Of a stretch of 64,000 bases of DNA, positions 23,607 through 32,429 are shown piece by piece (within the stretch, counting starts at the first letter, position 1; the number at the start of each line of letters is the position of its first letter). Origin of the DNA: Leadbettera azotonutricia ZAS-9 (GTDB lineage: Bacteria; Spirochaetota; Spirochaetia; Treponematales; Breznakiellaceae). The translations under genes and the position numbers were made by a program. Location: contig NC_015577.1 of assembly GCF_000214355.1 (NCBI RefSeq), positions 2,250,453 through 2,314,452 of the forward strand. Direction: 5' to 3'. The notes beneath the pieces were generated by a model. The model saw only the letters and a program-made list of their open reading frames with translations. It made no database searches and was not told the origin of the DNA.

Positions 23607-25952
23607 TTAGGGTTTAGAAATAGTATCAACCCTAAGTTCCAGGTTGCCTCCAACGAAGGCTGCTGTTACAGTGTTGGCCTGCAAATTGATAATAGCGCCT
23701 TTCGTATCATCGTTGACGATAGTCGCTTCGCTCAGCTTGGAAGCCAATGCATCGGCGACACTGTCATAGAAACCCGGTGCCCGATTAAGCAAATATCCTG
23801 CTGCCGGCGATACAGTGATGGTTAGCCTGGGATTGGCAAATCCGCTTGTTACCGTACCAATTTCAGCAAATTCACTCAAGGCGGTAATAACATCTCCCGT
23901 TATTGTAGTACCGAAATACGGGCTAATTGACATGTATATATCACCGCTTGCAGCACCGCCTATAGCGTTTTCAAGAACCGATGTTCCAAGAAGACGTCCA
24001 AGAGGAATGGTAACAACAAGATCCATACCAGTAGGCATTGAAACAACCGAAGTACCAATTATCGTATAATTTTCATCAATAGCATTTATTACAGTCGCAC
24101 CAATTTTACTGTCTACGGTAGTACCAACTGCGCTATAGATACCTGGCGTCGGATTGAACGAATACCCTCCAGCAGGCACAATAGTAATTACTATCGAATG
24201 ATCACCGTATGCGGTAGTAACGATTTCTGTTGCATTGGCAATACCAGCCAGGAGGTCTATAACATCACCAGTAACACTGGCTGCATTTACAACCTCCGCT
24301 CCGGAAGCGGCGCTGCCCAATGCGGCTATAATAGTATTGGCATCGACATAACTTTGCCTTAATTGTACGGTAAATACGAGCTTCCCACCGGCAACTTCAA
24401 TAATTATCGGGGTCATAACCGTTTGATAAGTACTGTCGACCTGATTAACAACAGCCGTACCCAACTTACTGGTTACTTCGGTATTGACAGTGGCATAGGC
24501 ACTTACAACCGATGAACCCGAAGTAACCAAATTAGGATTAAATATATAACCGGCCTCAGGTTCCACAGAGATAGTGAATGAGTGCCTGGTAGAATTATAC
24601 ACAGCAGAAACACCTGCTGTTGCACCAGAAATATTTGACAAACCAACTATAATTCCACTGGTAACACTGGTTGCATCTGCAATGGTTGCCCCGCTAGCAT
24701 TTCCAACACTGTTTAATGCAGTAACAATAAGATGGGGCTGGACGTAATTTATCAGCGAAACAGTAAAGACAAGGTTACCACCCGAAACCGCATAGCTTAT
24801 ATCCGTAAAAACTACATAGGCAGGATCAGTACCGTTCGTGATGAATGTAGTCCCAGCGGTAAATTTCGTCCTTAAAGCAGTAACTACTGTATTGTAGAAA
24901 CCTTCTGTTGTACTAAAGAAGACCCCAACCGCAGGTGTTACCGTTATGTTAACCGAATGGCTGGCGGAATTGTATGTTGCATCTGCCGCTTTTGTCGAAT
25001 TTGCAATAGCCCCCAAAGCATTAATAACAGCACTTGTTACAACACCGCCATCGCTAATACCAAGGCTGCCATTAACATCAGCAGGCGAAATTGCGCCTGA
25101 AACGGCCGCCGCTGTTATCGGCGCCTGTGCGAGTTTGATGGACACAATTACATTGGAACCGTTAACAACACCTGATATTGAGTCCTCAACAGTATAGCCT
25201 GCATCTATATCATTGGTTATGGTTAACGCGGCGGCTATTGCAGACGCAATACCCTCAGCACCACCCTTAGATACACCTGCGGCAGAAACTGTTATCGCCA
25301 GTGTTTTGGAAGCAGTAGTATATACCGCAGCATAGCCAAAGACTTCTGTCAGCGAAGCATCAATAGTCAAGGCGGTTGGAGAGACAATCGCTACTTTTGC
25401 AGCGTCCGCAACAGCATCTTTTGCAAGGGTGATCTTTACAACAAGCCTCCCTGCATCAGGAAATTCGGTTATCGTGGCAGTAACAGTGTCAAAATAGGCA
25501 TAGCCATCGGTGGTAGTATCAGCATGATTGCTTGCAAATGAACCGCTAAGCTTGCTTTGAATTGCTACCGCGATTTTATCCCCTTCATCTTGTGTAAAAG
25601 TCACTGGATCGAAGGTTGTAGGATTATTACCAGCCAATGTATAGGTAATATATGGCGGTACCAGGGTTTCCCCATCCCCAGTCTTGGCTACATAGGCTAA
25701 GACTTGGGTAATATTGATTCCTTGAACCAATGTATTGGCGCCTGCAACACTGGTAAGCCGGGGAGCGGTAAAGGTACTGGTCCTTCCAATAGTAATGGGG
25801 GCGCTGTTAAAATGACTTAGTAAAGCGGCAGTAACTGCCGTCGGGTCACTGGTAGTGCCATTATCATCACTGGAGGAACTGCATCCTGCCACAAATAAAG
25901 CCAATGCCACCAAAATGCCGGCAAAGGCTAATACTTTTACAAATTTCTTCAT
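23607..25952 (-). CDS. Large repeat-containing surface lipoprotein
   Basis: 781 aa from the ATG at 25952, which follows GAGGAG; a start five codons upstream would overlap the SD. Lipobox LFVAGC (Cys24), then SSSSDDNGTTSD. The rest is a series of diverged units of roughly 120-140 aa, each with strands like HSxxITVxPxxGYxFN, then Y...V...SKLG, then GGxLVFTVxL. The composition is Ala/Val/Thr/Ile-rich with no Cys after the anchor. There is no enzymatic motif. It looks like an adhesin or a substrate-binding surface protein. As the last gene of the operon, ahead of a strong terminator, it likely works with the CE15 and barrel proteins. Confidence 0.65.
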   Translation of the reverse strand: MKKFVKVLAFAGILVALALFVAGCSSSSDDNGTTSDPTAVTAALLSHFNSAPITIGRTSTFTAPRLTSVAGANTLVQGINITQVLAYVAKTGDGETLVPPYITYTLAGNNPTTFDPVTFTQDEGDKIAVAIQSKLSGSFASNHADTTTDGYAYFDTVTATITEFPDAGRLVVKITLAKDAVADAAKVAIVSPTALTIDASLTEVFGYAAVYTTASKTLAITVSAAGVSKGGAEGIASAIAAALTITNDIDAGYTVEDSISGVVNGSNVIVSIKLAQAPITAAAVSGAISPADVNGSLGISDGGVVTSAVINALGAIANSTKAADATYNSASHSVNITVTPAVGVFFSTTEGFYNTVVTALRTKFTAGTTFITNGTDPAYVVFTDISYAVSGGNLVFTVSLINYVQPHLIVTALNSVGNASGATIADATSVTSGIIVGLSNISGATAGVSAVYNSTRHSFTISVEPEAGYIFNPNLVTSGSSVVSAYATVNTEVTSKLGTAVVNQVDSTYQTVMTPIIIEVAGGKLVFTVQLRQSYVDANTIIAALGSAASGAEVVNAASVTGDVIDLLAGIANATEIVTTAYGDHSIVITIVPAGGYSFNPTPGIYSAVGTTVDSKIGATVINAIDENYTIIGTSVVSMPTGMDLVVTIPLGRLLGTSVLENAIGGAASGDIYMSISPYFGTTITGDVITALSEFAEIGTVTSGFANPRLTITVSPAAGYLLNRAPGFYDSVADALASKLSEATIVNDDTKGAIINLQANTVTAAFVGGNLELRVDTISKP

Positions 25953-26021
25953 TAGTTTTCTCCTCATAAAAGATAAATCCGACTCCCCTAAAGGAATCGG
26001 ACGCCAATAACCTACAGCAAA

Positions 26022-26468
26022 TTAGTGCAAATAGAACTCGCGGGGTTGCAGCATAGCGCCGACGTAGACTACCAGACGCTGGTGTTTCCCTGCGCCTGCT
26101 TTATAGTAATACAATTCAAAACCTTTCCGGTTGGTTGTATCAGTAAGAACCCAAACTGCCGGTTCAACCTTGTCTCCGGACAAGTCGCTGGCGGTTTCAT
26201 AGCTATGAGTGCCTGCCAGGCCGGCGGGTTTTATCTGGCCCCAATACCTTCCGGTTAAGGTAACTGAATTACCCGACTCAAACAGAATTTCGGACTCGGG
26301 CAGTATATCATCGACCCACCTGGTCCCCGCAAAGGAAGCAACCGGGTTGTCATTATAACTTAATCCACTATCGCCGCCGTCCGAGGAGTCACTACAGGCC
26401 GTAAATCCAACAATTACGAAGGCGGCCAACATAACACCCAGGATCAAAAATAATTTATTTGACTTCAT
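26022..26468 (-). CDS. Small lipoprotein, unknown function
   Basis: 148 aa with lipobox GFTAC (Cys25) and the mature start SDSSDGGDSG. The remaining 115 residues are beta-rich (FAGTRWVDDILPESEILFESG, SVTLTGRYWGQI, KGFELYYYKAG, RLVVYVGAMLQPREFYLH), consistent with a small beta-barrel or sandwich. It lies between the CE15 and repeat-lipoprotein genes in one operon, 12 bp after CE15. I do not recognise the family. Confidence 0.6.
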   Translation of the reverse strand: MKSNKLFLILGVMLAAFVIVGFTACSDSSDGGDSGLSYNDNPVASFAGTRWVDDILPESEILFESGNSVTLTGRYWGQIKPAGLAGTHSYETASDLSGDKVEPAVWVLTDTTNRKGFELYYYKAGAGKHQRLVVYVGAMLQPREFYLH

Positions 26469-26480
26469 TTTAAGCTCCTC

Positions 26481-29400
26481 TTATTTAGGGTAATAAGGTC
26501 CAGCCCAGGACCAGGGCATCATCACTTTAATGCCGCCATAATGCCGATTATAGGAATTGGAACCACCGGGAACCAATACGTCAGTATAGAACGGGTCGGT
26601 ATTCAAGTGAGACGCAAAGCTTACATTCATGGGCTTGTCATAGAAATACCAGGCCATATACTGGGCTTCACGTTCCGGTTGTATAGGATCAGTTCCATGC
26701 CCTCCGGTTGCCCGGTAGTTGAACTTAATCAGGTCTTCCGCGGATGCGGTTCTTCCTGCGGGGGTTATATTTCCAACAATGTCAGGTCCAACTTTCCCAG
26801 TAACGCCCAAGTCGATAAGGCGGCGGTACACGATACGGGCTGCCTGCATACTGATAGCATCCCCTTCGGAGCCATCGTTGTAGTCATTAAAAGTATTCCG
26901 CTCGATAATCGCCCTGGGATACAAAGACGCCACCAATTCATGATTGTCAAAAGGCAGCCGATCGGCATAACCATGGGAAATATCACCATTGATATCTATA
27001 CCGCGAAGAGGCACATACCACTTATAGTGATACAGGAAACGGCGGAACACTTCATTGGCACGGCCGGGATTGTGAAGGACATTGTCCCCTATCAGCTCGG
27101 CGCCGCCAGAAGGATAACCGCTCAAGCTTCCCCAACTGTACTCATTGCCTGCCGCATTATATCGCCATGCCTGGGGCCCGGTAGCACCTGCTGCTCCCGG
27201 AATAGCAAGATTGATACGATCATCAAAGACAGCAGCCACAAAGGCGTATTTACCATTAATTGAAAAACCGTCGGTCACCAGCTTCTTATAATCGATAACA
27301 TCCTTCATCTTCTTACCGATGGGTACTGTGGTACCAACGACTATACGCGCCTTTGCATCGCCTGCAAGTTCGGTTCTTTCTTCATAGACACCATTGCCTA
27401 CGATCCGCTGGACACGATTAAAAATGACCGGATTACCACCTGCAGCAGGAGGCACCGCGCCGGTATCCAGGAAGAGCATCTGAATTCCGCCTGTCCCCAA
27501 CTGGTCCGTAGGAGTTTCTGGCCTGTTCAATTGTCCAACAGTCCACCAGGTAACACCATCGGTGGACAAACGATCGCCCAAACGATAATTATCACTGGCA
27601 ACAATATTGGAAATGGTTATATCCCTTTCCACGAGATCTATTTCTGCCGCGTCGTACAGGGCATCGACTGCACGGGAAGCGCCCCATGCCGCAGCCATCT
27701 CATTGCTAATCTCATAACGCTGGCCCCTTTCATAAGGAAAGAAAGAACGGAAGGTGCCCCCACGGGGACCCCATGCCCCAGCATTGCCACGAGCATCAGT
27801 TGTAACCGCAGTCGAAACCTGGACAATTGCAATACCCCGCTGCAAATACGACGCCGTACTTCCGGCAAAGGATACCACTACCGGCACAGCACCGGTAACG
27901 CCATTGGCTTGTTTTTGGGCTTCGGAAGGGAAAGAGAAGGTATACGCATTTGTCCTGGTTCCAGGCAGTGCTGTCACCCCTGAAATCGTTGTATCGGATG
28001 TTCCATCCCAACTTGCATGTTCGGTACCAGTATAAGTATAAGAAGCGGTAAGGCTATAAGCACCGGGTCTATTCTCAACCTTGCTGGGAAGTCCACCAAC
28101 TATCCACCAACCAGGATGCTCCCAGTGGGCGGGTACGCTCGGGGTAGACTGAATTATTACCGAGTGGGATGCGGGTTCATCCGGAATCGGTCCGTATTCG
28201 TAGAGGGCAGCCAGGGCTTTAATTTCCCGTGCCCGCAGTTTCCAATCATTTGAATTGCTTACTAATGTTCCCTTCCTGTCGGTTAATCCGGGAATGGTTT
28301 CATTAGGAGTGATAGCACCATTAGTCTTAAACTTTAACGGATCAGAGAGCGTGTTTAGGCGATCCACTTCTTCGCCCTGAGCAGTTACGCCAAGAAGATC
28401 ATCAGCCCATACCAAACTTACTATGGCAGCCTCAATCTGCTGCCCTGCCGCAATAACCTCTGCCTGAGGTACTGACGGTTCTACATGAGGACGACCCCAA
28501 GTGTCAAATTTAGTCAGGAGATCCTTTCCCTTAGCGATAGAGGTCTGCAAAGCAACCCAGGTGGCAGGAGTCCATGAATTTTCTACTGAATCGGGAAGAT
28601 TGATCAGATATTCAGAACCCAAAGGAGGCCACCAGGCATCCCCCTTTGCCCAGCGGATGGGATTAGTAAGCATCCAGTCGCTAAACGCAAAGTCGTCGTT
28701 ATTGGCAGCAGTATGACCGGTTAGCACGACAGTGCCCCAGTCTAGAGTTCCTTCCCTGTTATTAAAACGATACCCGTTGATCTCATGGCTCCAGAAAGTG
28801 ACCGCCGTACGATTCTGGTTATTGCTGGGAGAATCCTGGATAAACACATCAAACCCAAAGTCCATGCCGTTCTTGGGATCAACACCGGCCCAAATCTCGA
28901 TGGCCAGCCACGCGGTGTAGCCGTGAGCGTTTTCATAGGCGCCCCAATCTTTTATACGATCGGTAAATTCACGGGCTTCGGGTTGGCCAAAGGGATCGGC
29001 CCACGTCTCATCGCCGTTGCCAGTATCAGTGCCGGCATCATTCATCCGTCCACTGGCCAGTTTTCCACTGCGGCTGACTTTAACGAAGCCGTCGTCCAGG
29101 GACCACTTGTCGTATTTATCGTCCATAAAGTCAATGTTAAACCCAACCGCATCAAATTGGTTCCAAACACCCTGCCCCGGACTTGCCAGACGATTAAGAT
29201 TTCCATCAAGAGCCGACGAATTGGAAGGCGTACTATCTGTAACATCCACAGCAAGATATAAGGTATACCCATCCCATACAGATTGCAAAACCCCTGCCGT
29301 GCTATAACCAACAGGCGCTGCCGTGCCGGAAGTACTCATAAAATGATTAATCGCCGCTGTTGGCGCATCATTCCATGCGGCGGGGTTTAGTGTACCGCTG

Positions 29401-29618
29401 GTAATTACCGGTACAGTACTGGGAACAAATTTCGACAATAGCACCTGATAATTGTAAGGCGAATACGGCAATATATACGTATTCCCGAATCCATCCGAAA
29501 CTGAACGGAGCAGGGATTTATCCCCGCTTGGCCCTGAACCGGAACTCAATACGTTTTGACATGCAATGAGCGACACCAAAAGTACTGCCAATAACCCACA
29601 TAAAAATCGTTTTTTCAT
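26481..29618 (-). CDS. CBM9-like plus CE15 glucuronoyl esterase-like lipoprotein
   Basis: 1045 aa from the ATG at 29618 (SD GAGGAG), lipobox SLIAC (Cys20). Residues about 65-300 look like a family 9 carbohydrate-binding domain (SVWDGYTLYLAVDVTDS, FDAVGFNIDF, WLAIEIWAG). The C-terminal half matches CE15: WKLRAREIKALAALYEYG, EMAAAWGASRAVDAL, the nucleophile region DGFSINGK (Ser near 786), RLPFDNHELVASLYPRAIIE, and a His in GGHGTD. CE15 enzymes cleave the ester between glucuronoxylan and lignin. GFSING replaces the usual GCSRxG, and no Glu follows in the usual place, so activity may be altered. Expected at the cell surface. Confidence 0.7.
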   Translation of the reverse strand: MKKRFLCGLLAVLLVSLIACQNVLSSGSGPSGDKSLLRSVSDGFGNTYILPYSPYNYQVLLSKFVPSTVPVITSGTLNPAAWNDAPTAAINHFMSTSGTAAPVGYSTAGVLQSVWDGYTLYLAVDVTDSTPSNSSALDGNLNRLASPGQGVWNQFDAVGFNIDFMDDKYDKWSLDDGFVKVSRSGKLASGRMNDAGTDTGNGDETWADPFGQPEAREFTDRIKDWGAYENAHGYTAWLAIEIWAGVDPKNGMDFGFDVFIQDSPSNNQNRTAVTFWSHEINGYRFNNREGTLDWGTVVLTGHTAANNDDFAFSDWMLTNPIRWAKGDAWWPPLGSEYLINLPDSVENSWTPATWVALQTSIAKGKDLLTKFDTWGRPHVEPSVPQAEVIAAGQQIEAAIVSLVWADDLLGVTAQGEEVDRLNTLSDPLKFKTNGAITPNETIPGLTDRKGTLVSNSNDWKLRAREIKALAALYEYGPIPDEPASHSVIIQSTPSVPAHWEHPGWWIVGGLPSKVENRPGAYSLTASYTYTGTEHASWDGTSDTTISGVTALPGTRTNAYTFSFPSEAQKQANGVTGAVPVVVSFAGSTASYLQRGIAIVQVSTAVTTDARGNAGAWGPRGGTFRSFFPYERGQRYEISNEMAAAWGASRAVDALYDAAEIDLVERDITISNIVASDNYRLGDRLSTDGVTWWTVGQLNRPETPTDQLGTGGIQMLFLDTGAVPPAAGGNPVIFNRVQRIVGNGVYEERTELAGDAKARIVVGTTVPIGKKMKDVIDYKKLVTDGFSINGKYAFVAAVFDDRINLAIPGAAGATGPQAWRYNAAGNEYSWGSLSGYPSGGAELIGDNVLHNPGRANEVFRRFLYHYKWYVPLRGIDINGDISHGYADRLPFDNHELVASLYPRAIIERNTFNDYNDGSEGDAISMQAARIVYRRLIDLGVTGKVGPDIVGNITPAGRTASAEDLIKFNYRATGGHGTDPIQPEREAQYMAWYFYDKPMNVSFASHLNTDPFYTDVLVPGGSNSYNRHYGGIKVMMPWSWAGPYYPK

Positions 29619-29691
29619 GTCCTGCACTCCTCAAAAATATACTTTTTACCCATCAAAGATGGATTTCCAAGAATCCCTGAAACCCCTCCCA

Positions 29692-31104
29692 TTAAAAGCT
29701 CCAAATAAATTCCAACGCGATCTGATGCTTCAGCAACGAATCAACCCGGGTGTAATTGTCTTTATCGACCGGGGTATCGGACAGCCGCAAATCGGAAAAC
29801 ATGGGATCGTCCCCCAGGTTGTCGTACCCAATAAAAGTAGCTTTATACCAGGCTTTTAAAGCAAGGCCATTCGAAAAATTATAGGCAAGATTTGGTTTTA
29901 CATAGATATCGTATTTTTCATTCACAAACCTCCGGTCCTTGTTATTGGCGGCTCCGTTATTGCTGCTTTGAGGAGCAAGAGCTCCATTTACCAGATGCCC
30001 AAACCCGTACCCGCCTTCCAAGCCGGCGGTGAATTCATTGGTTACACGGTAGTTTACAAAAGGTTTAAACTGCACCCAGGGGCTAAGCTCGATGGGATAA
30101 TCAACATGCTTAGGGATGTCGTATCCCCATATAATTTCCTGAGCCTTAATGCCGATAGTAAGTTTTTCAAAAAGGGTATACGAGGCTGTCTGCCGAAGAT
30201 CTGCCTTGCCCCGGGCTGCCCAATTACCCAGGCCCTCAAAATTGCCTTCGATACTTACTGTCAATTCCGGCAGCATAGTAAAACCGGCTCCGAACATCAA
30301 CCGCGTCTCGTCCTCGGCAGGGCTCCATACTTTGTCGCCGGGTGTAATGGTTTGCCCCATCCCTTCAAAAATATCCACCCCGTCTATATCGCTGTCAAGT
30401 TCCAACTGTAGACCGGTATAGAACCAAGGATGGGTATAGCGAAAGCCAAAAACGGTTTCACCAAGAACCCTTTTCATGGATACAGTCCTATATATAGGCT
30501 TCCCCTGATCGTCCCTTCCAGTATTCGGATTATCCCTTACCGGTATCCTGAGGAAAGCACCAATATTAAGGCTACCTATAGCCGATTCATCCAATTTAAA
30601 AAAACCGAGTGGTTTGACTTCTACCCGAATACCATTGCCGCCTATATCCCAATCTCCGTCCCCAAGGGTACCCCAGACATTGGCGGTAAGGTCGATAAAC
30701 CCGCCTATAAATTTGAGGTTGTCATCGAATAAATTGACCCAACCATAGGCAAAACGGCCGATTACCGTATTATCAAGACCTTGAAGATCGTTATCTGCAC
30801 GGAGACGAACCTTAAAACCAATATTACCCAATTCATAGGCTGCGGTTAAATCCATGCGCAGAGGGGAATCATTGTCAGATTCGTTCCACATTTTTACACG
30901 GCCATCGGGTCCAATGTAGCCGCTATTTATCTGCGTCCCGGCGCTAGTTTCTTTTATCGCATCATCGGAATCGAAAAACACCCCGCTGGCGACTTTACCG
31001 CTGAACAGGAGGGTTCCATCACCAATTTTTACTTCCTGGGCGGGTACCATACCCCCGCCGATGCTAATTATAAAAATGCAAACCATCAGAAAACTTCTTT
31101 TCAT
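29692..31104 (-). CDS. Outer-membrane beta-barrel (porin-like)
   Basis: 470 aa, signal peptide ending VPAQ, then EVKIGDGTLLFSGKVASGVFFDSDD, a typical first barrel strand in spirochete porins. Long alternating strands follow (FKVRLRADND, FAYGWVNLFDD, VFGFRYTHPWFYTGLQLELD), and the protein ends QIALEFIWSF with a terminal Phe, the signature of barrel insertion by BamA. As first gene of the CE15 operon it is a candidate outer-membrane channel for xylan fragments. No exact family was recognised. Confidence 0.65.
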   Translation of the reverse strand: MKRSFLMVCIFIISIGGGMVPAQEVKIGDGTLLFSGKVASGVFFDSDDAIKETSAGTQINSGYIGPDGRVKMWNESDNDSPLRMDLTAAYELGNIGFKVRLRADNDLQGLDNTVIGRFAYGWVNLFDDNLKFIGGFIDLTANVWGTLGDGDWDIGGNGIRVEVKPLGFFKLDESAIGSLNIGAFLRIPVRDNPNTGRDDQGKPIYRTVSMKRVLGETVFGFRYTHPWFYTGLQLELDSDIDGVDIFEGMGQTITPGDKVWSPAEDETRLMFGAGFTMLPELTVSIEGNFEGLGNWAARGKADLRQTASYTLFEKLTIGIKAQEIIWGYDIPKHVDYPIELSPWVQFKPFVNYRVTNEFTAGLEGGYGFGHLVNGALAPQSSNNGAANNKDRRFVNEKYDIYVKPNLAYNFSNGLALKAWYKATFIGYDNLGDDPMFSDLRLSDTPVDKDNYTRVDSLLKHQIALEFIWSF

Positions 31105-31105
31105 G

Positions 31106-31137
31106 GTAAACTCCTATTCCAAATCAAGATAGTTTAC
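31106..31137 (-). promoter_or_regulatory. Inverted repeat over the porin ribosome-binding region
   Basis: GTAAACT and AGTTTAC (7-bp perfect inverted repeat, 18-nt loop) sit immediately upstream of the porin ATG; the SD AGGAG overlaps the start-proximal arm. A hairpin here could hide the SD. The stem is A+T rich and may be weak; it could instead be a protein-binding dyad. Confidence 0.25.
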
Positions 31138-31225
31138 ACCCATTTTTTGCCAGCTAGAATGGAGAATTCACTTTTGGTGATGGAATAAACAAGGATTTCT
31201 GATTATTTACAGAGGCTAGCCTAAA

Positions 31226-32419
31226 TCAATCGTAGGGGAACAGTCCCGGTTCAACCATAGGAATTATTTCCAAAGCTCGTTCAGGTATTTCCAGAATAAA
31301 AACATCCGGCTTTTGGGCTAGCTGATCCAGGTAATCTATGTTCCTCTTTTCCGGCTGGGTCCAGACATATTCTGCTTTTGAAAAAATGGAAGAGGTAAAG
31401 GGTTCCAGATCCACAAAATAAGAATCTCGCACAATAAGCGCTGTAGGCAGGCTTGGGTTCTTATTTTCAGTGACTACTCCATATTTTCCCTTCTTGGAGG
31501 CATTACCAATCACATTGTTGAATTCATTTTCCGGTACATTCTCGCATATAATATATTTATAGTAACTGTCCCAGCCATTTTCGGGTTTTACATCTATCAG
31601 TTCCAGAAAACTGCCGAATTGTTTCATTCCCCACCATATCATGGTATAGTTATCTTCCCCAGGGTCCATGTAAGGGGTAAATTTAAAGGAAATCTCCGGG
31701 AGGTTTGGAAAATCGGCCCTCAATTTATCGAATAAGAGCTCGTAGGTGTAATAAACCCCCAGTTTATTCCAGTGAAGGCCGTTGTTATAATATAAGGGCT
31801 GGGTATGCTCCTCTTTTTTTGAAACGAGGTAATCCAGGGGAAAAATAGTTTTTCCCCGTAAATACTCAGGCATAGCGTCCAGCAGTTGGCCAGCCAGGGA
31901 AATACCCTTTGGCCGTGGGAAAGGATATTTTTCGGGATACACGGAACTGGTGGTTGGTACTATTAAAAATATAAAAACAATGTTATTTTTTTCGCAGACA
32001 TCATTAACCAGGGTTAGGCTTTCCATGAACGCCTTCAGCTGTGCTTTGTTGAATAAATTTGATTTTTTAAAGTTTGCAAACTCATCGCCCAGGGATTTGT
32101 CAATATAAAACAGCCACTTGTCCTTTCCGACAAGTATTTTTCTGTCGTGGCTTTTATGAAGCACAAAAAAATTAACATGGTTCATAAAGGATATGAGGCG
32201 GTTCTTAAATGCAAAGCGATCGGTTATATAGGCGTCTATCTGTTGAGGCAGCCTTGCCAGGCGTTTTTTATCCAGCTTGCTATTTACAAAGACTTTGGGC
32301 GGACTCGCGAGCGGCCGTCGTTCCAGCAGTGATATGGTAGTCTCTCTGTCCAGCAAAACAAGAGGAATGGCAATACCTGCCAAAAACAAAAAGACAAAAC
32401 CAGCCTTCAAAATTTTCAC
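31226..32419 (-). CDS. AlgJ/AlgX-like O-acyltransferase partner (SGNH-like)
   Basis: 397 aa from GTG at 32419 (SD GGAGATGAT; this places the single N-terminal membrane anchor ILKAGFVFLFLAGIAIPLVLL first). The domain RFAFKNRLISFMN, KDKWLFYIDKSLGD, FLIVPTTSSVYPEKY is typical of AlgJ/AlgX. The family's catalytic D-x-H-W appears as NGLHW, keeping His and Trp but not the Asp; ALIVRDSYF supplies the Ser. It would transfer an acyl group outside the membrane to a polysaccharide, working with the MBOAT protein just upstream. The lost Asp leaves activity uncertain. Confidence 0.72.
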   Translation of the reverse strand: MKILKAGFVFLFLAGIAIPLVLLDRETTISLLERRPLASPPKVFVNSKLDKKRLARLPQQIDAYITDRFAFKNRLISFMNHVNFFVLHKSHDRKILVGKDKWLFYIDKSLGDEFANFKKSNLFNKAQLKAFMESLTLVNDVCEKNNIVFIFLIVPTTSSVYPEKYPFPRPKGISLAGQLLDAMPEYLRGKTIFPLDYLVSKKEEHTQPLYYNNGLHWNKLGVYYTYELLFDKLRADFPNLPEISFKFTPYMDPGEDNYTMIWWGMKQFGSFLELIDVKPENGWDSYYKYIICENVPENEFNNVIGNASKKGKYGVVTENKNPSLPTALIVRDSYFVDLEPFTSSIFSKAEYVWTQPEKRNIDYLDQLAQKPDVFILEIPERALEIIPMVEPGLFPYD

Positions 32420-32429
32420 ATCATCTCCA

